A stretch of 64,000 nt of DNA, from positions 49,357,013-49,421,012 of the forward strand of contig OZ024794.1 in the NCBI GenBank assembly GCA_964017045.1, in the 5' to 3' direction. Each line of letters begins with the position of its first letter. The stretch's first letter is position 1. Position numbers and translations under genes: made by a program. Source of the stretch: Omphiscola glabra (Eukaryota; Mollusca; Gastropoda; Lymnaeidae). A model generated the notes under the pieces. That model searched no databases, had not been told where the DNA came from, and saw only the letters and a list, made by a program, of their open reading frames with translations. Positions 34,320 through 47,884 of this stretch are shown piece after piece.

Positions 34320-35440
34320 TCGGTGAAAAGACTGCGAGCAAGCCGCTCGGGTGATCATCATGCTTGTGTTAAAACAATGAAAGACAAGTTTGATGAATGT
34401 GTGGAGACGATTGAAGCTCTATGTGGTTCTCAAACTTTCTAATGCCGCGACCCTTTCATACAGTTCCTCATATTGTGGTGAACCCCCAACCGTAAAATTA
34501 TTTTTTATTGCTACTTCATAAATATGTTGTTTTTTTCACGATGGTCTTAGGCGGCCCTTGTGTTTGGATACAAGATGTATAACACCAAAAGGTATTTTAC
34601 ATGCTCTGTTTTGATTTCTTGAGGAATATTCTTACACAGCAGTATCTGCAGACTAAAGGGTTTAGTTTTGACAAAGTTGGTTCCAACCTAGAGGCCGTAA
34701 GATTGTTCCTGCGCGAGAAGCGCTGTCACTTGTTGGAACATGCTATTGAAAATGGACTTTAAAAAAAAAGACCCATAAGGAATTTTGTTACAGTGAAGAT
34801 TAAGATTTAAGAAGAGAATGGCAAGTGAACAATAAATAGATGCTGGACTCTCTCCGCGAGAAGAAAACAGTAGGGAGATGGTGGGGTGTATCGATCGATT
34901 TCATTCTGAAATCCAGATAAGATCATCAGCGATCAAGAAAGAAGCAGATATGTATGGGGCTTTTCCGCCACAGCGTCTTCTATCAGCAAATGAAGCGTTT
35001 ATTGGTTTCCGTTGCAAAATTGACTTCTTTCTTTGAGTAATCAGAAGATGAACTTTTAAAAGAAATACCAAGGCTTAGAAGACACCTAAAGGCAGCTGAT
35101 ATTGAATTTCACAAAGTCATGGACTGGTCAGTATATGACGTTGCAAATTCTTAGCTGAATGGGACTTCCTAGAATCTCTTCCAGTACTCTTGCTAAGCCT
35201 TCAATTGTTTCTTACGATCTGTGTGTCAATGTCTTCATTTGAGCTGCGCTTTTCAAAAGTCATGCTTATCAAGAACTATTTACGATCCACAATGGGACAG
35301 CCAAAGCTTTCTGATCAATTGAAAGTGATACGGTGAAGGATATTGATTTTGATCAAGCGTTTGGCAGGTTTGCATCTTTGAAGACCAGGAAAGGAAAACT
35401 TTTAATAAAATTAATTTAATGTAAAAATAACTATAACCTA
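34320..35440 (+). pseudogene. hAT transposase relic (DUF4371/ZMYM1-like), multiply broken
   Basis: Pieces in shifting frames read DHHACVKTMKDKFDECVETI (34358-34417), QQYLQTKGFSFDKVG then LEAVRLFLREK (34630-34720), LRRHLKAAD (35070-35095), and the dimerisation region LFLTICVSMSSFELRFSKV plus LIKNYLRSTMGQPKLSDQ (35205-35320). The last block matches the hAT dimerisation domain where the family has SVASCERSFSKLK. Several stops and frameshifts; split by the SPIN-like copy at 34421-34563. Confidence 0.8.
34421..34563 (+). mobile_element. SPIN-like element, 3' truncated, inside a transposase relic
   Basis: gtggttctcaaactttct, atgccgcgaccctttcatac and cgatggtcttaggcg match the other SPIN-like copies; the right terminal repeat is missing. 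Confidence 0.75.
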
Positions 35441-38400
35441 ACGTTGTTATCATCATCGACATCAATCTGATACAAATTAACATGTTCAGTTTTCAAAAGG
35501 CTACAATTTCTTTTGTCAACATTTCTTCACGAAAATCATTAAAAGTTGTCACCGCGTGTAAAACTGCTGGGACTGCTATGTAAACACTGTTTTCATTGAT
35601 CCACTCTGTTCATCTGGTCTATAACCATGAAGTCATCTCCAACCGACCACGCTCTTTTTTCTCACCTTAGCCTCACAACCAAATTTTCTTCTACGAGGTA
35701 CACCCTCATATGGTCATCATTAAGTGCTAATATGTGCTCCTATGTCATAGCTAAATGATTCAGATTCATGGAAACGTTTAACAGTTCAGAAAATGAAACA
35801 TCAGCTAGGGTAAGATTCAAGTCCTGGGACTGAGTGGTTAAATGATGCATTGATTTGGGAGATATAGTCCGGATTAGCGTTGACCGGTTGGAGTACAGTT
35901 GAGTCTTGGAATGGAGGTTGAGTTGAATCAGGAACTGAGCCGCAATCAGATTACTTGACTGCGGTTAGAGTTGCGCCTTGGAATATGGCTAGAAATGCAA
36001 TGATGTCGTGTGACTATGTCTTCGGGTTCTCTGTCCGTTTGTTAGTTTATATCTAATCCTGTATCTAAATTTTGACCCACTTCATGATCTCCATATGAAC
36101 TGAATCAAAGAACATCGAGTAAGTGGACGCCCCACGCAAACATTTATTGTATACTTTATAAGAACATTTTTGGAAAAGCGTGTTTATTAAAAAAAACAAT
36201 TAAAAAAAAAAATATAAACATAAAAGTCATTTTTTTCCAGATGTTCTTACCATTAGCTACGATAAGGTTTGGCATTTGTTATGTTTGCACTGTAGAATAT
36301 TGCCAGTAGTAAGAACAGAACAAAGATTAATAGTAGTACGAACAGAACAAGGATTAATAGTAGGAAAAATGGAACGAATGAAGCTCGCGCGTAACTAATT
36401 TGTGCGGGCGTTATTTAAACTTACCTAAAATTGTTCAAGACGGATTTCAGTATTGTTTAACTTAAAAATCAAATCATCCAACAAATCCCGAAAGTAAACC
36501 GTCTTGCCAGCCGTATTTCAACAGATCAATTAATCTGTCTAACGCCCCCCTCCGCACCCCCTTCTTACGTCACGGTTCACACTGAAGTATATTCGCCATC
36601 TTGACATGAATGTCATGTTCTCCATCACTTGATAACTCTTTTCTCTGCCACCTCCCTGTGACAACAAATCGCCATGGACTTAATTTTCCTCTCTTCCTTC
36701 AACTAATGCCTATATTAACCCTCACATCTAATTAATGGTCTATTACATTTCTCTTGTTTTCATCTAGGATAATATATTGCAGCTAAGTGTTTAAAAGTTT
36801 TAGATGTGTTTTACTGCTGTTCGTTCCATGAAGAAGGCTTCTCACCAACACGTTCGTTGTTTTTTTGCGTCATATTTTCAGGTTTTCCCCCATCCCTCGT
36901 GTCACTTTCACTCATTTCCTTTTACATAACCTGATTGAAATCTACCCCCACCCCCACACTTTCTTTTCAACAACTATTATCATTAAGAATTAATTTACAA
37001 TCGCAAAGAGTTTATAATGGTTGACAACTTTTTGCTTATTATAAGTAGGTCGGTTATCTAGTCTTTGAATACCAGAGTCAAGTCAAGGAAATAAAGTGTT
37101 GGTGCTCACCCAAGGCCCCCCTCCCAAAATAATTATATAATTATACTTTTTTTTCTTTAAAGTACAAGAACGCCATCTACGTGTGTTCTTTAAGGGCTCG
37201 AACCCTGATTGAATACCATTCCGTGGTTTCCCCGATCTTTGCCAATCACGTTGTTATATAAAACTTTAAACATAAATCAATTGTGGAAACACTAATGGCA
37301 TTAATATTATGTGGGTTATCTATCTTTATATATTTTTGTTTCTAGTGGTTCTCTACATTTTATGCGTGCGCTTTATACATTGTAAATAGCCAGCGGGTTG
37401 TTGAGTAATGCATCTGTGTACACTATAAATTTTATGCGTTACAGATAATACTTATCTTTATAAGTTCCTTACAACAAACAGCCATGGGATTCACCTATGC
37501 TTGAATTTGTTCATAAAACAAAATATATCCCAAGACAGCAAAATATATAAACGCAACGTTACTAACATTGGGCATTGGCAATTTAGATGGCATGCCTTCA
37601 AGCTGTATTTTCTCTTTACGAGGTTCATTTCAAGAGTCTAAAATAGCTTTTAATAAAAAGGCTTGTGAAATTTTAAGGGGCGCTGGGGACCAACAACTGG
37701 GGGGGGGGGGGGGCTGTGCATTAAACTTGGGAAGAAACTTATTAACATTATAAATTTCAAAGACAATTTAGGGAATTGATTATCGTGGAAAAGTGTCGAT
37801 GAAAAGTATACTTTTTGCCATAAGAAGACGAGGATAAAAAATATAAAAATACATTATTATTTTCTACTTTCTTTTAGTGCGTTTTGAACCCTTTTCATAG
37901 AAAGTCTATTTTTTATATTAATTTTTTTTTAATTTTCTACTTTTTAGTCTTAAAATTGTAATCTTTAAATTATCGACAATAATTAGAATAATTTTCTTTT
38001 TAAAACATCGAATGTTTACAAAATCCCAGTTGAAGTGATTTAAGGGCAGGTTAAACACCAAAATTGAAATAAGGGAATTTGACCATTTTTTTTTGTTTCA
38101 GTTGTTAGTAATCATCTTATAAATCAATCAAAAAATATTTTAAAAATCTAGGTAAGTAAAAAATAATGATTTTGATCAATTATAGGGCAAATCTTTGCGA
38201 AAATATATAAAAATGACCAAATTTTTTACTTTGATATCTCAAGAACAGATAGACCTAGAACCCTACAAAATTGATATGTTGTAATTCATAATGGTGTTAT
38301 AATAGTTTACTAAAATATTTGTAGTAAAGTAAAAAATGTAATTTACCTGAGTTTTATAGATATCCATGTTCTTCGATGAAAAAATCTTGGGGTATGGGTA

Positions 38401-39390
38401 AACATTTTCCTGAATATTTCTTATACTTGTAAAACAATCTAATTAAAATTACTACACTAGAACAACAAGTATGTAAACAAAATGCCTGCTAATATATGCA
38501 GTAATTCATTTAGTAATTTAGAAGTTATAGGGTTTGATGTGAATTTTTAAAATGAAAATGAGTCGGAAACTAACAAGTATGATTTTACTATGCAGTACTT
38601 ATTTTTTAATGTGTTGGCTTCTGCGCATTATACGATTTAACATTGTTACCAACAATCAGGGGTGTATTCATCTTAAGTGCATTTGTGATTTTCTACCTTC
38701 ATAGACAAAAGGCTGAGAATATGGAGATTAGTTTTATAACATAGGAAAATTAGCGGAGATGGCCTTTCTCCGCCGACTTTTTTTTAAAAAATGAGTCATT
38801 CCTTATCACCAGCTTATTTTTTTTTTTTGCAAGAGATGCTACATTTTATGAAGACAAAGAAAAGTTGAAGTTTCGTATTTAAGTTCAGTTCTTTAAAGTA
38901 TGCAAAATTCCACTAAAAAGCATACTATTGACTAAAAAGCATATTATTGTCAGTTTCAATTGACGGAGTACCGTCAAAACGCATCCCTGCATTTTCAATT
39001 TTCCCGACTGTCTTCAGCACCCTGAATTGCTGCACCCCCTTCCATCATGCTGATCAATGTTACAGTATGGGGCTGATTATAACCTTGTTCTCTAGGATTA
39101 CCCAGGGCTACGCCAAAACCGGAGTGAATTCAGTTTATGAATTGCTCTGAGTGCCATAATGCCTCACCCGGACGCTTATAAAATTCATTACCCCGATAAA
39201 AAAAAAAATACTAGAAACACTTAATTCAGGTATAGGCCTACTCCAAAAGGCACCTCTTGATTTTGGAATAAGACAAATTTTATGTCCGCTTAAGATTACT
39301 CGGCGCTCTTGATTTTCGCCCTCCATATAAAGAAAAAGTGACACCTTGGTGGACTACCCAATCCACCCCTCCCCTTTTTTTTTGCACATT
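35441..39390. other. Intergenic, gene-poor
   Basis: No coding exon accepted. Includes a doubled 27 bp stretch at 36308-36365 (gaacagaacaaggattaatagtag-type), a G run at 37699-37713 and long AT-rich DNA at 37.8-38.9 kb. A possible SINE is listed separately. Confidence 0.45.
37150..37255 (-). mobile_element. Possible tRNA-derived SINE head
   Basis: The minus strand has an A-box-like tggcaaagatcgggg (37230-37244) followed 26 bases later by a perfect B box ggttcgagccc (37194-37204), the pol III promoter pair of tRNA-type SINEs. No cloverleaf or duplication was verified. Confidence 0.3.
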
Positions 39391-39393
39391 TGG

Positions 39394-39572
39394 CATAGGT
39401 GTTGCTAGAGTGCTTGACGCCAGGGGGCAAGATTCATTTTTACGTCCCCTCTCTTTTACAACTCTGAAACCCATTATGTGTAGCCATTAAATACATCAAA
39501 GCCCATTTTGGAACCCCCGCTAGATGGCACCCGGGGACATCTATACCATCTCCTCCCTTAGCTACGCCTCTG
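39394..39572. mobile_element. hAT MITE family B relic
   Basis: ttgctagagtgcttgacgcc at the left, ttagctacgcctctg at the right; interior aagattcatttttacg and gaaacccattat match the 11301 copy. Left terminus is degenerate. Confidence 0.65.
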
Positions 39573-39905
39573 GCCATTGTCACTGCACCCCCTGCCCCAA
39601 AATGGAAAGACCCCCCCACCCCAACCTCCGGAGAAAATGTTCCGAAAGAAACACTGGTCACATTGTAAGAGCTAAATCTGTCCATACATCATGTCATGTG
39701 AGTTTGTTTTTATAGATAAAATGTTTGAAAATCAGTGAGCCACCTGTAAAGACAAAGCTCATGGATTTGTAGATTAGTATCATTTACATCAAAGATTATA
39801 CACATGGTGGTTACTTAACGTGGCTATAAAATGGGCTATTTTTGGTGCAGACGAAACGGTTGAGAGTTGTCTTACAAGTAGTTCTAAGGTCAATACGCTC
39901 TAGAG

Positions 39906-40105
39906 CAGTGGTTCTCAAAAAAAATTCCTAATGCCGCGACCCTTTAATACAGTGACTCCCAACCATAAAATTATTTTCGTTGCAACCTCATAAATGTGTG
40001 TTTTCCGATGGTCTTAGGCGACCCATGTGTAATGGCCGTTCGACCCCCCCCCCCCCCCCCCCACCGCCCAAAGGGGTTTCACGACCCACAAGTTGAGAAC
40101 CGCTG
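39906..40105 (+). mobile_element. SPIN-like hAT element, longest copy
   Basis: cagtggttctcaa to gttgagaaccgctg; interior has atgccgcgaccctttaatac, aaattattttcgttgc, gtgttttccgatggtc and a C run. Flanks gctctagag and cgtctagag are near-identical. About 200 bp, closest to the familiar SPIN nonautonomous layout. Confidence 0.82.
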
Positions 40106-40114
40106 CGTCTAGAG

Positions 40115-40837
40115 CGTCTTTCAAATCGTTTTCAAGTCGTTCATTCAAATGAATTCAATTGACGCATTAATTTATCACCTGTTTTTAGGCAGATATAATA
40201 TAAGTAAGTCGTATAAATAAACTTTTTAATTATTTGACATGGCCTTAATTTTAATATATAAATGTTAAATTGTTTCAAAGCGATCTGTTTGATGACTTGG
40301 TTTTTCCCTCACACTTCATCGATAATGTAAAAATTAGACGATGGAGAGGGGAAAGGGGCTGGGTGTTAAAGATTCGGGGCCATATCACAAAGAAAAGCTA
40401 GAGTTTGGAATGACCGGGGCTGCTATTTGAACTTGCCGCCCCTAACTCGCTAAAACAACGAAACATACAGAAAAGATTCAAACCTGTGGACCGAAAGACG
40501 CCACTCCCAGAATGTGGCGCCCCGAGGTTGACCGCCCTCTTGCGCCAGATTTTGAAAAGGAGAGATGTAAATAAGGTTAGAGGTGAAAATGTGTGACGTG
40601 GTATGAAAACGACACCACTGTGACATGAAACTGTAGCGCCCACGGAGCTCTAGGCAGCTCAAACTATTGACGCATGTGGAGACCATTTAAGATGGGAAGT
40701 GTGGGAGTCAAGGTGGGAAGTGTGGGAGTGAAAACAAGGAAACAAAACAATAAAATTTTGTTGCGTCGTTGTCCTGTCAAAAACTTCTCCTTATCTATTG
40801 TGATCTAAGTGACAGTTGAGATGTTGACACGCTTCCT
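40115..40837. other. Intergenic, nothing recognised
   Basis: Only a short doubled phrase (gggaagtgtgggagt near 40695-40728); open frames here look non-coding. Confidence 0.4.
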
Positions 40838-41330
40838 GTTTCAATCCGTGAATGTCGTCACATCGTTAATCCATGTATGTCGTCACATCGTTAATCCATG
40901 TATGTCGTCACATCTTTAATGCATCTATGTCGTCACATCTTTAATCCGTGTATGTCGTCACATCTTTAATCCGTGTATGTCGTCACATCTTTAATCCGTA
41001 TGTCGTCACATCTTTAATCCGTGTATGTCATCACATCTTTAATCCGTGTATTTCATCACATCTTTAATCCGTGTATGTCATCACATCTTTAATCCATTTC
41101 TGTCATCACATCTTTAATCCATTTATGTCATCTCATCTTTAATCCATGTATTTCATCACATCTTTAATCCGTATGTCGTCATATCTTTAATCCATTTATG
41201 TCATCTCATCTTTAATCCATTTATGTCATCTCATCTTTAATCCATTTATGCCATCTCATCTTTAATCCGTATATGTCATCACATATTTAATCCATGTATA
41301 TTGTCACACTTTAATCCCTGCATGTCACTA
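40838..41330. repeat. 25 bp minisatellite, ~19 copies
   Basis: Unit tttaatccgtgtatgtcgtc plus acatc, progressively changing from gtcgtc to gtcatc along the array. Confidence 0.94.
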
Positions 41331-42752
41331 GGTCTTTACTCCGTACAAGTCGCCCGTACTTAACAATTCCGCCAGCACGTCACATTTCGAGGACGTGTCT
41401 TAAATTTTATGAACGTATCACTAAGTCATCTTTAATACGCCAGACGGCCCCACCCATCACCTGATCGAAAAACAAAGAGACAATACCTCCACTGAAACCC
41501 TTAGGCGCAAATCACTGCGTCAAACATCCTGGGTTTTCTCGGTGCTGTGGAATGGAGGTGTTTATGTTACAAGGCTGATTACCGTATGATCGCGCATATT
41601 TTTGCGGTACTGAATTTAAAGAAAAATCCGTTTATTGTTTTCCCGTTAGCTTTTTTATAGTTAAATGTAAAGCCTCTGAACCAAATAATTAGTAAGCAAT
41701 GCTTTGAACTCAACAATAGTTATGACTTTGTCCAGATCACCAAGTTGACAGGGCTAAAGAAAGATAAGAGTGTCTCATAATTGTTGATTTATATAAAATA
41801 CAAAAAAGTTCAATTACGTCTGTTGTGTTTTGAAATTTTATCCGTTAATTTTTTCTTTTGTTAATGTCTGTGCAGGAGGCACGGACGCAGGAAGAGGAGG
41901 GATCTGATAGGGGCGGTTCGGGGAGGCAATTTCGGTCCATTTGATACACTTAATATAGCATGTTTCATTTTTGTTCTATATGCATTGTTGTTAACGTTAC
42001 TTAGGGGTGAATCAGCGACCACAACCTGTGGCTACCCCTCTGACTGGGAAAGGTATATTTTTCAGAAACAAACAAAAAAAAAAAAAAAAAAAGAAGAAAA
42101 AAAGGTTTGAGTTCCTCACGATTTTTGAATCCTTTAATTTCAAGGAAGGGATTACAACGCTGACAATACACCATTCCCAGTTGACACACTGACTGCATTT
42201 ACCTGAGTGATCAAAACTGGATCGGCCTGCGAGATTGAACAGATAATCGAACCAGCACGTCCCCCGTGGTTGTTGTTTTTTATTTGGCATAAATTATTGG
42301 CTAGTCATGTCCTACACGCGCACACAAAATTTAAATAAATATATAATATTTTCACGTGTTTCATTTCCTTATTGATGAACAAAAGTATTTCAATCGCGTG
42401 GATGGCCGTCTTGTGAAACTTTGGGCAGTGCATAGACCAGTGATACTGATATTGAAAAAAGTGTATACAATAGTTTCTTTTGTTAACTGCTGAAATGTTC
42501 TTCGGGGTGAGTAGTCCTACACCAGAAACGGTGTAAATAGATTTAAACATCAGCTACATTTCTTGTTTTTTTTACAAAATTGATAACGGAGTGTAATATG
42601 TAACTACATGTTTGGTAAATAATTTAATTTGAAATTTTAAAGGTCGAAAACATGTTGAGATTTGATGTTTAATATATTATTTTATAAACATGTTTAGATT
42701 TGATGTTAAACCTATATTATTTGAAATCTCAAAGACAACTGGTTTATTGACT
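41331..42752. other. Intergenic, nothing recognised
   Basis: Contains an A-rich run at 42073-42103 and two copies of aacatgtt(t/g)agatttgatgtt near 42650 and 42688. Confidence 0.4.
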
Positions 42753-43396
42753 TTACCTTAGTGACTTGACCTTAGTGACTTGACCTTAGTGACTTGACCT
42801 TAGTGACTTGACCTTAGTGACTTTACCTAAGTGACTTTACCTTAGTGACTTTATCTTAGTGACTTTACATTAGTGACTTTACCTTAGTCACTTTATCTTA
42901 ATGACTTTATCTTAATGACTTTACCTTATTGACTTTACCTTTGTGACTTTATCTTAATGACTTTGCCTTAGTGACTTTACCTTTGTGAATTTATCTTAAT
43001 GACTTTACCTTAGTGACTTTACCTTTGTGATTTTACCTTAGTGACTTTACCTTAGTGACTTTACCTTTGTGACATTACCTTTGTGACTTACCTTAGTGAC
43101 TTTACCTTAATGACTTTACCTTTGTGATTTTACCTTTGTGCTTTTACCTTTGTGATTTTACCTTAGTGACTTGACCTTTGTGACTTACCTTTGTGACTTT
43201 ACCTTTGTGACTTTACCTTTGTGACTTTACCTTTGTGACTTTACCTTAGTGACTTTACCTTTGTGAAATTACCTTAGTGACTTTACCTTAGTGACTTTAC
43301 CCTATTGACTTTACCTTAGTCACTTTACCTCAGTGACTATACCTCAGTGACTCTACCTTTCTGACTCTACCTTAGTGACTCTACCTTAGTGACTCT
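42753..43396. repeat. 14 bp minisatellite, ~46 copies
   Basis: Unit gactttaccttagt with cctttg, atctta and acctca variants. Confidence 0.96.
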
Positions 43397-44767
43397 TAAA
43401 CTATATGGAAATACTCTGAATGGACAGTACAAAAGGGCTGACTTTTAAAGGCTCTGATTTTATTTAATGTTACATAAAACAATCTCTAGCTTCTCTACGA
43501 AATCAACTTAATGTGCTACACTTTAAAATAAAGCCACCGTTTTACCAGAGTTACGAGTGTGAAGTTTACCACTTATTTGAACCAAAATTAAAATTGAATG
43601 GTTAATTTTATTTTTGTTTTAACTTTCATTTCAAATTTCAAATCTGTTGAAACCACTTTTTTTTATATTTGTTGACGTTTTAAGAAAAAATATATTGTGT
43701 AAATATTTGTATATTATTCTTATCATTATTACTAATATTAATTTACAATTAGATGTACAACGTTACTCATGCTCAAAGGTTTTTTTTTTTATACTTTGTG
43801 AAATCCTAATCTCCAGTAACGATCTAAAGTTACAGTTTTTTGTTTGTTTTATTTTATTATTATTTTTTTTGTTTCCCTCTTCATTTGAGAATTAATACAA
43901 GTTCAACAATTGAATAAAGTTATAAAACAATTTCTTCGGTCATGTATTAAAAAAAATTCCGTTGTTTGATTTACCGAGAATGTCAACGTATTAGATCTCT
44001 GTGGGCAGGGTCATCTTAACAACATAGGAGACCCTGGGCACAGCAATGCACTGAGGCTCCCTCGCCAACACAACATAACTGTGCCGTGAGAAGGAGGGCA
44101 CACGCCGCATGCTCAAACAGTGTGGGGGGGGGGCCGGGGGGGCAGTTCCTGCTCCCCACCAACTCACCAAGAGGAATAAATATGTAAAATTAAAATAAAC
44201 ATTCAATAAAGTTAAACTTCGATGAATTCAATTTATTGATACAAAAAAATTAAATCATACAAAATAATTAATAATTTTTTTAATATTATCAGCAATAAAC
44301 TCTAAATAGTCACAGAGGATGATACATTTTCATTATTGACAGCTAAATAGAATAAATGATTTCATATAAATCAACATATTAGTTTGCGCAATTTTATGCA
44401 AATAATTGTTTTATCATTGGTTTAAAGTCAATGGTCTTAAGGATGTCACTTTCCATGCACATAAGTGAAAGCCAATTCAAAAGTTTTTGTCCCATTGTAT
44501 TGCAAAGCTGATTCTTACCTTAATTTTTTTCGATTTATATCTGGGAAACGTAAAACTTGTTGACGAGAGTTATTCCCCTTAAAATGGTTTAAAATTCTCC
44601 AACTTTGTTTCGCATTTATAATATTAATTTTGGAATGTGCCGATATACATCATGGTTTAAAATTGGGAAATTTGAAATTTTAAATGTAATTAAATTGTCA
44701 AAATCGTTCAATATTCATTAAAAATTTGTAAATCACGATGCCTCTATAAGAGTGAGTCTCCTAGAAA
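43397..44767. other. Intergenic, AT-rich
   Basis: 43990-44170 is GC-richer (G run at 44125-44141) and could be an element fragment; no ends found. Confidence 0.4.
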
Positions 44768-45057
44768 CGTTGTAGTAGTGCCGTGTGAACAATGTTGTAG
44801 TAGTGTAATGGGAACAATGTTGTAGTAGTGTAATGTGAACAATGTTGTAGTAGTGTAATGTGAACAATGTTGTAGTAGTGTAATGTGAACAATGTTGTAG
44901 TAGTGTAATGTGAAAAATTTTATATTAGTTTAATGTGAACAATCTTGTAGTAGTGTAATGTGAACAATGTTGTAGTAGTGTAATGTGAAAAATTTTATAT
45001 TAGTTTAATGTGAACAATCTTGTAGTAGTGTAATGTGAACAATGTTGTAGTAGTGTA
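44768..45057. repeat. 25 bp minisatellite, ~12 copies
   Basis: Unit gttgtagtagtgtaatgtga plus acaat; a two-unit variant block (aaaattttatattagtttaatg) occurs twice 75 bp apart, a small higher-order repeat. Confidence 0.94.
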
Positions 45058-45149
45058 TAACGTTGCTATTGGATAAAACAAACGCTAAAAACCAATGTAA
45101 ACATTATATTTTTATATTGTAAACCTTAATGTATTAGCGGTCCTCACCA

Positions 45150-45187
45150 ACACACACACATACAAACAAACACACACACACACACAC
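45150..45187. repeat. (CA)n microsatellite
   Basis: Alternating ca/aca run. Confidence 0.9.
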
Positions 45188-45214
45188 GAGACCATGTCCG
45201 TAGCCAGCCTCACG

Positions 45215-45530
45215 CAGTTATGGTCTCACGCAGTTACAGACACACGCAGTTACAGACACACGCATGTACAGACACACGTAGTTACAGACACGTACTTACA
45301 GACACACGTAGTTACAGACACACGCAGGTACAGACACACGTAGTTACAGACACACGTAGTTACAGACACACGCAGTTACAGACACACGTAGTTACAGACA
45401 GACGTAGTTACAGACATACGTAGTTACAGACACACGTAGTTACAGACATACGCAGGTACAGACACACGTAGTTACAGACACACACAGTTACAGACACACG
45501 TAGTTACAGACACACACAGTTACAGCCACA
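45215..45530. repeat. 16 bp minisatellite, ~20 copies
   Basis: Unit agttacagacacacgt with agg, ata and aca variants. Confidence 0.94.
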
Positions 45531-46109
45531 CAAAAAAGCCCAAGCATAAACACAACCACACTCAAACACACATTACACAAAGCCGCCTCACAAAAAACCA
45601 GGTTCAATCACGTTACTGTCTGCACCTCATTTAACACCATGTGTTTTATGTCAATTATTCTCTCACCCCTTGGGTTTCGATTACAATAAATTACTTCATG
45701 CCAATACGCCCCCCCCCCACCACGTACCCCCCGTAACCCCACCCTCGCTCCAAGAACCACACGAGAAAACAATTTTTATTATGGGGAAGATTTAATGGGC
45801 GTGTTTTGTTTGATTTATTTTTTCCGTTCTCGTCTTACAAACATCTGAAGCTCTCCCATTACAGTGGGCGTCATTTCATAGCGCTGAGGATACCAAAGCT
45901 GTTAATTAAGCCCCCATAATCCTCATCACAAAAGGTGGTGGTATGGTCAGGTGTGACTCTTTCGTGAGATGTTTAGAATGTGAGTCTTTAGAGAGCACGA
46001 CACGGTCCAAAATCAACGGGCGACGGGAATCAAAACGAGGGCAAAATATTTTTGGGATTAAAAATAATACTTTTTTTTTTGGTGTGGGAGGGGGGGTGGA
46101 AACTTCGGC
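45531..46109. other. Intergenic, nothing recognised
   Basis: Short CA-rich stretch, then C-rich 45709-45745; no gene. Confidence 0.4.
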
Positions 46110-46465
46110 TAACCATTCGGGTTGTGTTCCAATACAATCAGGATTGTTTTCCAAAACAATCTGGGGTTGTGTTCGAATACAATTAGGTATTGTGTTCCAA
46201 AAAAATTCTGGGATGTGTTTCAATACATTGACGGATTTTGCTACAAAATATTTAGGGATTGTGTTCAAATAAATTTGGATTTTTTCCAATAAATTCAGGG
46301 ATTGTGTTCGAATACAATCAGGGATTATTTTTCAACACATTCAGGGAGTGTGTTCCAATACTTTGACGGATTGTGTTCCAATACTTTGACGGATTGTGTT
46401 CCAATACTTTGACGGATTGTGTTCCAATACTTTGACGGCTTGTGATCCAATACAATAAGGGATTT
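46110..46465. repeat. ~23 bp degenerate minisatellite
   Basis: About 14 copies around gattgtgttccaatac; the last four (tttgacggattgtgttccaa) are nearly identical, indicating recent expansion at that end. Confidence 0.9.
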
Positions 46466-47082
46466 TTAAAGCAAAATGTTCTTCAAATGTTTAAACATCT
46501 GCTGGGTGAGAAAAGTTGACCTGCTTTTAAAAGATTAATAAAAGAAAATAATTAAGGTTGCGCAGCAGTGATGTGCGCATGAAGAAAAAAACAAATTAAG
46601 AAAAAAAATTATTTCGCTTTTAAATATAAAATTCTGCACGTCGTCTTGGTTACCGTTCTTGTGTTTCTTGACCAATTGCAAGACGCGCGGTTAAATGTAT
46701 GAATGGTCAAGATTTTTTTCCGCCCCCACCTAATATGCGTCTGGCGCAAAATACCGCCCCTGTATATACAGACAAAAGTTCCACCCGGGGCGGATCGCCT
46801 CCTCCGCCCCATCCTTACTGCGCCACTGAGTTGACGTGCTCCTTTATTTCGTCCGTAGTAATCCGTTAAATTAATAAATGGCGGCCTCGTAACACAGCCA
46901 TTAATCATTAAACAATGTATATGTATTAGAGTTAATTGATCGCGTGCATTATCGCGTGTCATCGGTGACACGGCTATACGACCTCTCCTTTATAAAAGAA
47001 CAAGTAAAGAAATTCAATAATAATTTGATTTTTTTTTACTCTTTTGATTTTCCTAAACAAAGTTTCTTTAAAAAAATATGTA
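46466..47082. other. Intergenic; possible MITE end at 46828
   Basis: GC-rich 46720-46828 ends tactgcgccactg, like family A termini, but the other end is not recognisable. Confidence 0.35.
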
Positions 47083-47321
47083 CAGGGTGGGCCAATAAAA
47101 GTGAGAACATCTCGTAGCGTATGAGTTATTTCAAAATATAATTTAATTAATTATAATTCTTCATACATTTTTTGCGAAATATTTAGCTTATCAGAAATCA
47201 TGTTCAATATGTAAGTAAGTAAATCATTAAACTATTTAATCTAGTATGGGTATGGTTAAACTACTTTTATGTGATTAAATCACATTTTACGAGATGTTCT
47301 CACTTTTATTGGCCCACCCTG
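47083..47321. mobile_element. Tc1/mariner-type MITE with perfect terminal repeats
   Basis: Starts cagggtgggccaataaaagt and ends with its exact inverted copy (acttttattggcccaccctg); the perfect inverted repeat runs about 34 bp, through gagaacatctcgta. Flanked by TA on both sides, the Tc1/mariner target duplication. The AT-rich 170 bp interior has no coding potential. Confidence 0.93.
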
Positions 47322-47591
47322 TATGTTGAAGACGCGTGAACAAAATACATATAGTTTATTTTAAAAAAAACAAATTTAACATCCAACTACGTTGGCCTTA
47401 TTTTTTAAAATTTTTTTTTGTTGTAAATTCCAAACAGCAAGTCTGTCACTACATATCCGCTAGGATTGAGCAGCTGTAAATAGTGTTGATGATTTAAATC
47501 AAATATAAAGGTGATGGTATCATTTGCAATGATGACAAAAGTGGCTCAAGTTATGTCACTTAATTGTTGTGTGGAGCCATGTTTAAAGCTA

Positions 47592-47884
47592 GGTGATTGG
47601 TGCACTTGATGGTGACTGGTGCACTTGATGGGATTGGTGCACATGATGGTGGTTGGTGCACTTGATGGTGACTGGTGCACTTGATGGTGATTGGTGCACT
47701 TGATTGGGACTGGTGCACTTGATGGTGATTGTTGCACTTGATGGTGCACTTGATGGTGATTGATGCACTTGATGGTGATTGGTGCACTTGATGGTGACTG
47801 TTGCACTTGATGGTGATTGATGCACTTGATGTGCACTTGATGGTGATTGATGCACTTGATGGTGATTGGTGCACTTGATGGTGA
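47592..47884. repeat. 19 bp minisatellite
   Basis: About 15 copies of ttgatggtgattggtgcac with attg/actg/attgatg variants and two shortened units. Confidence 0.94.
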
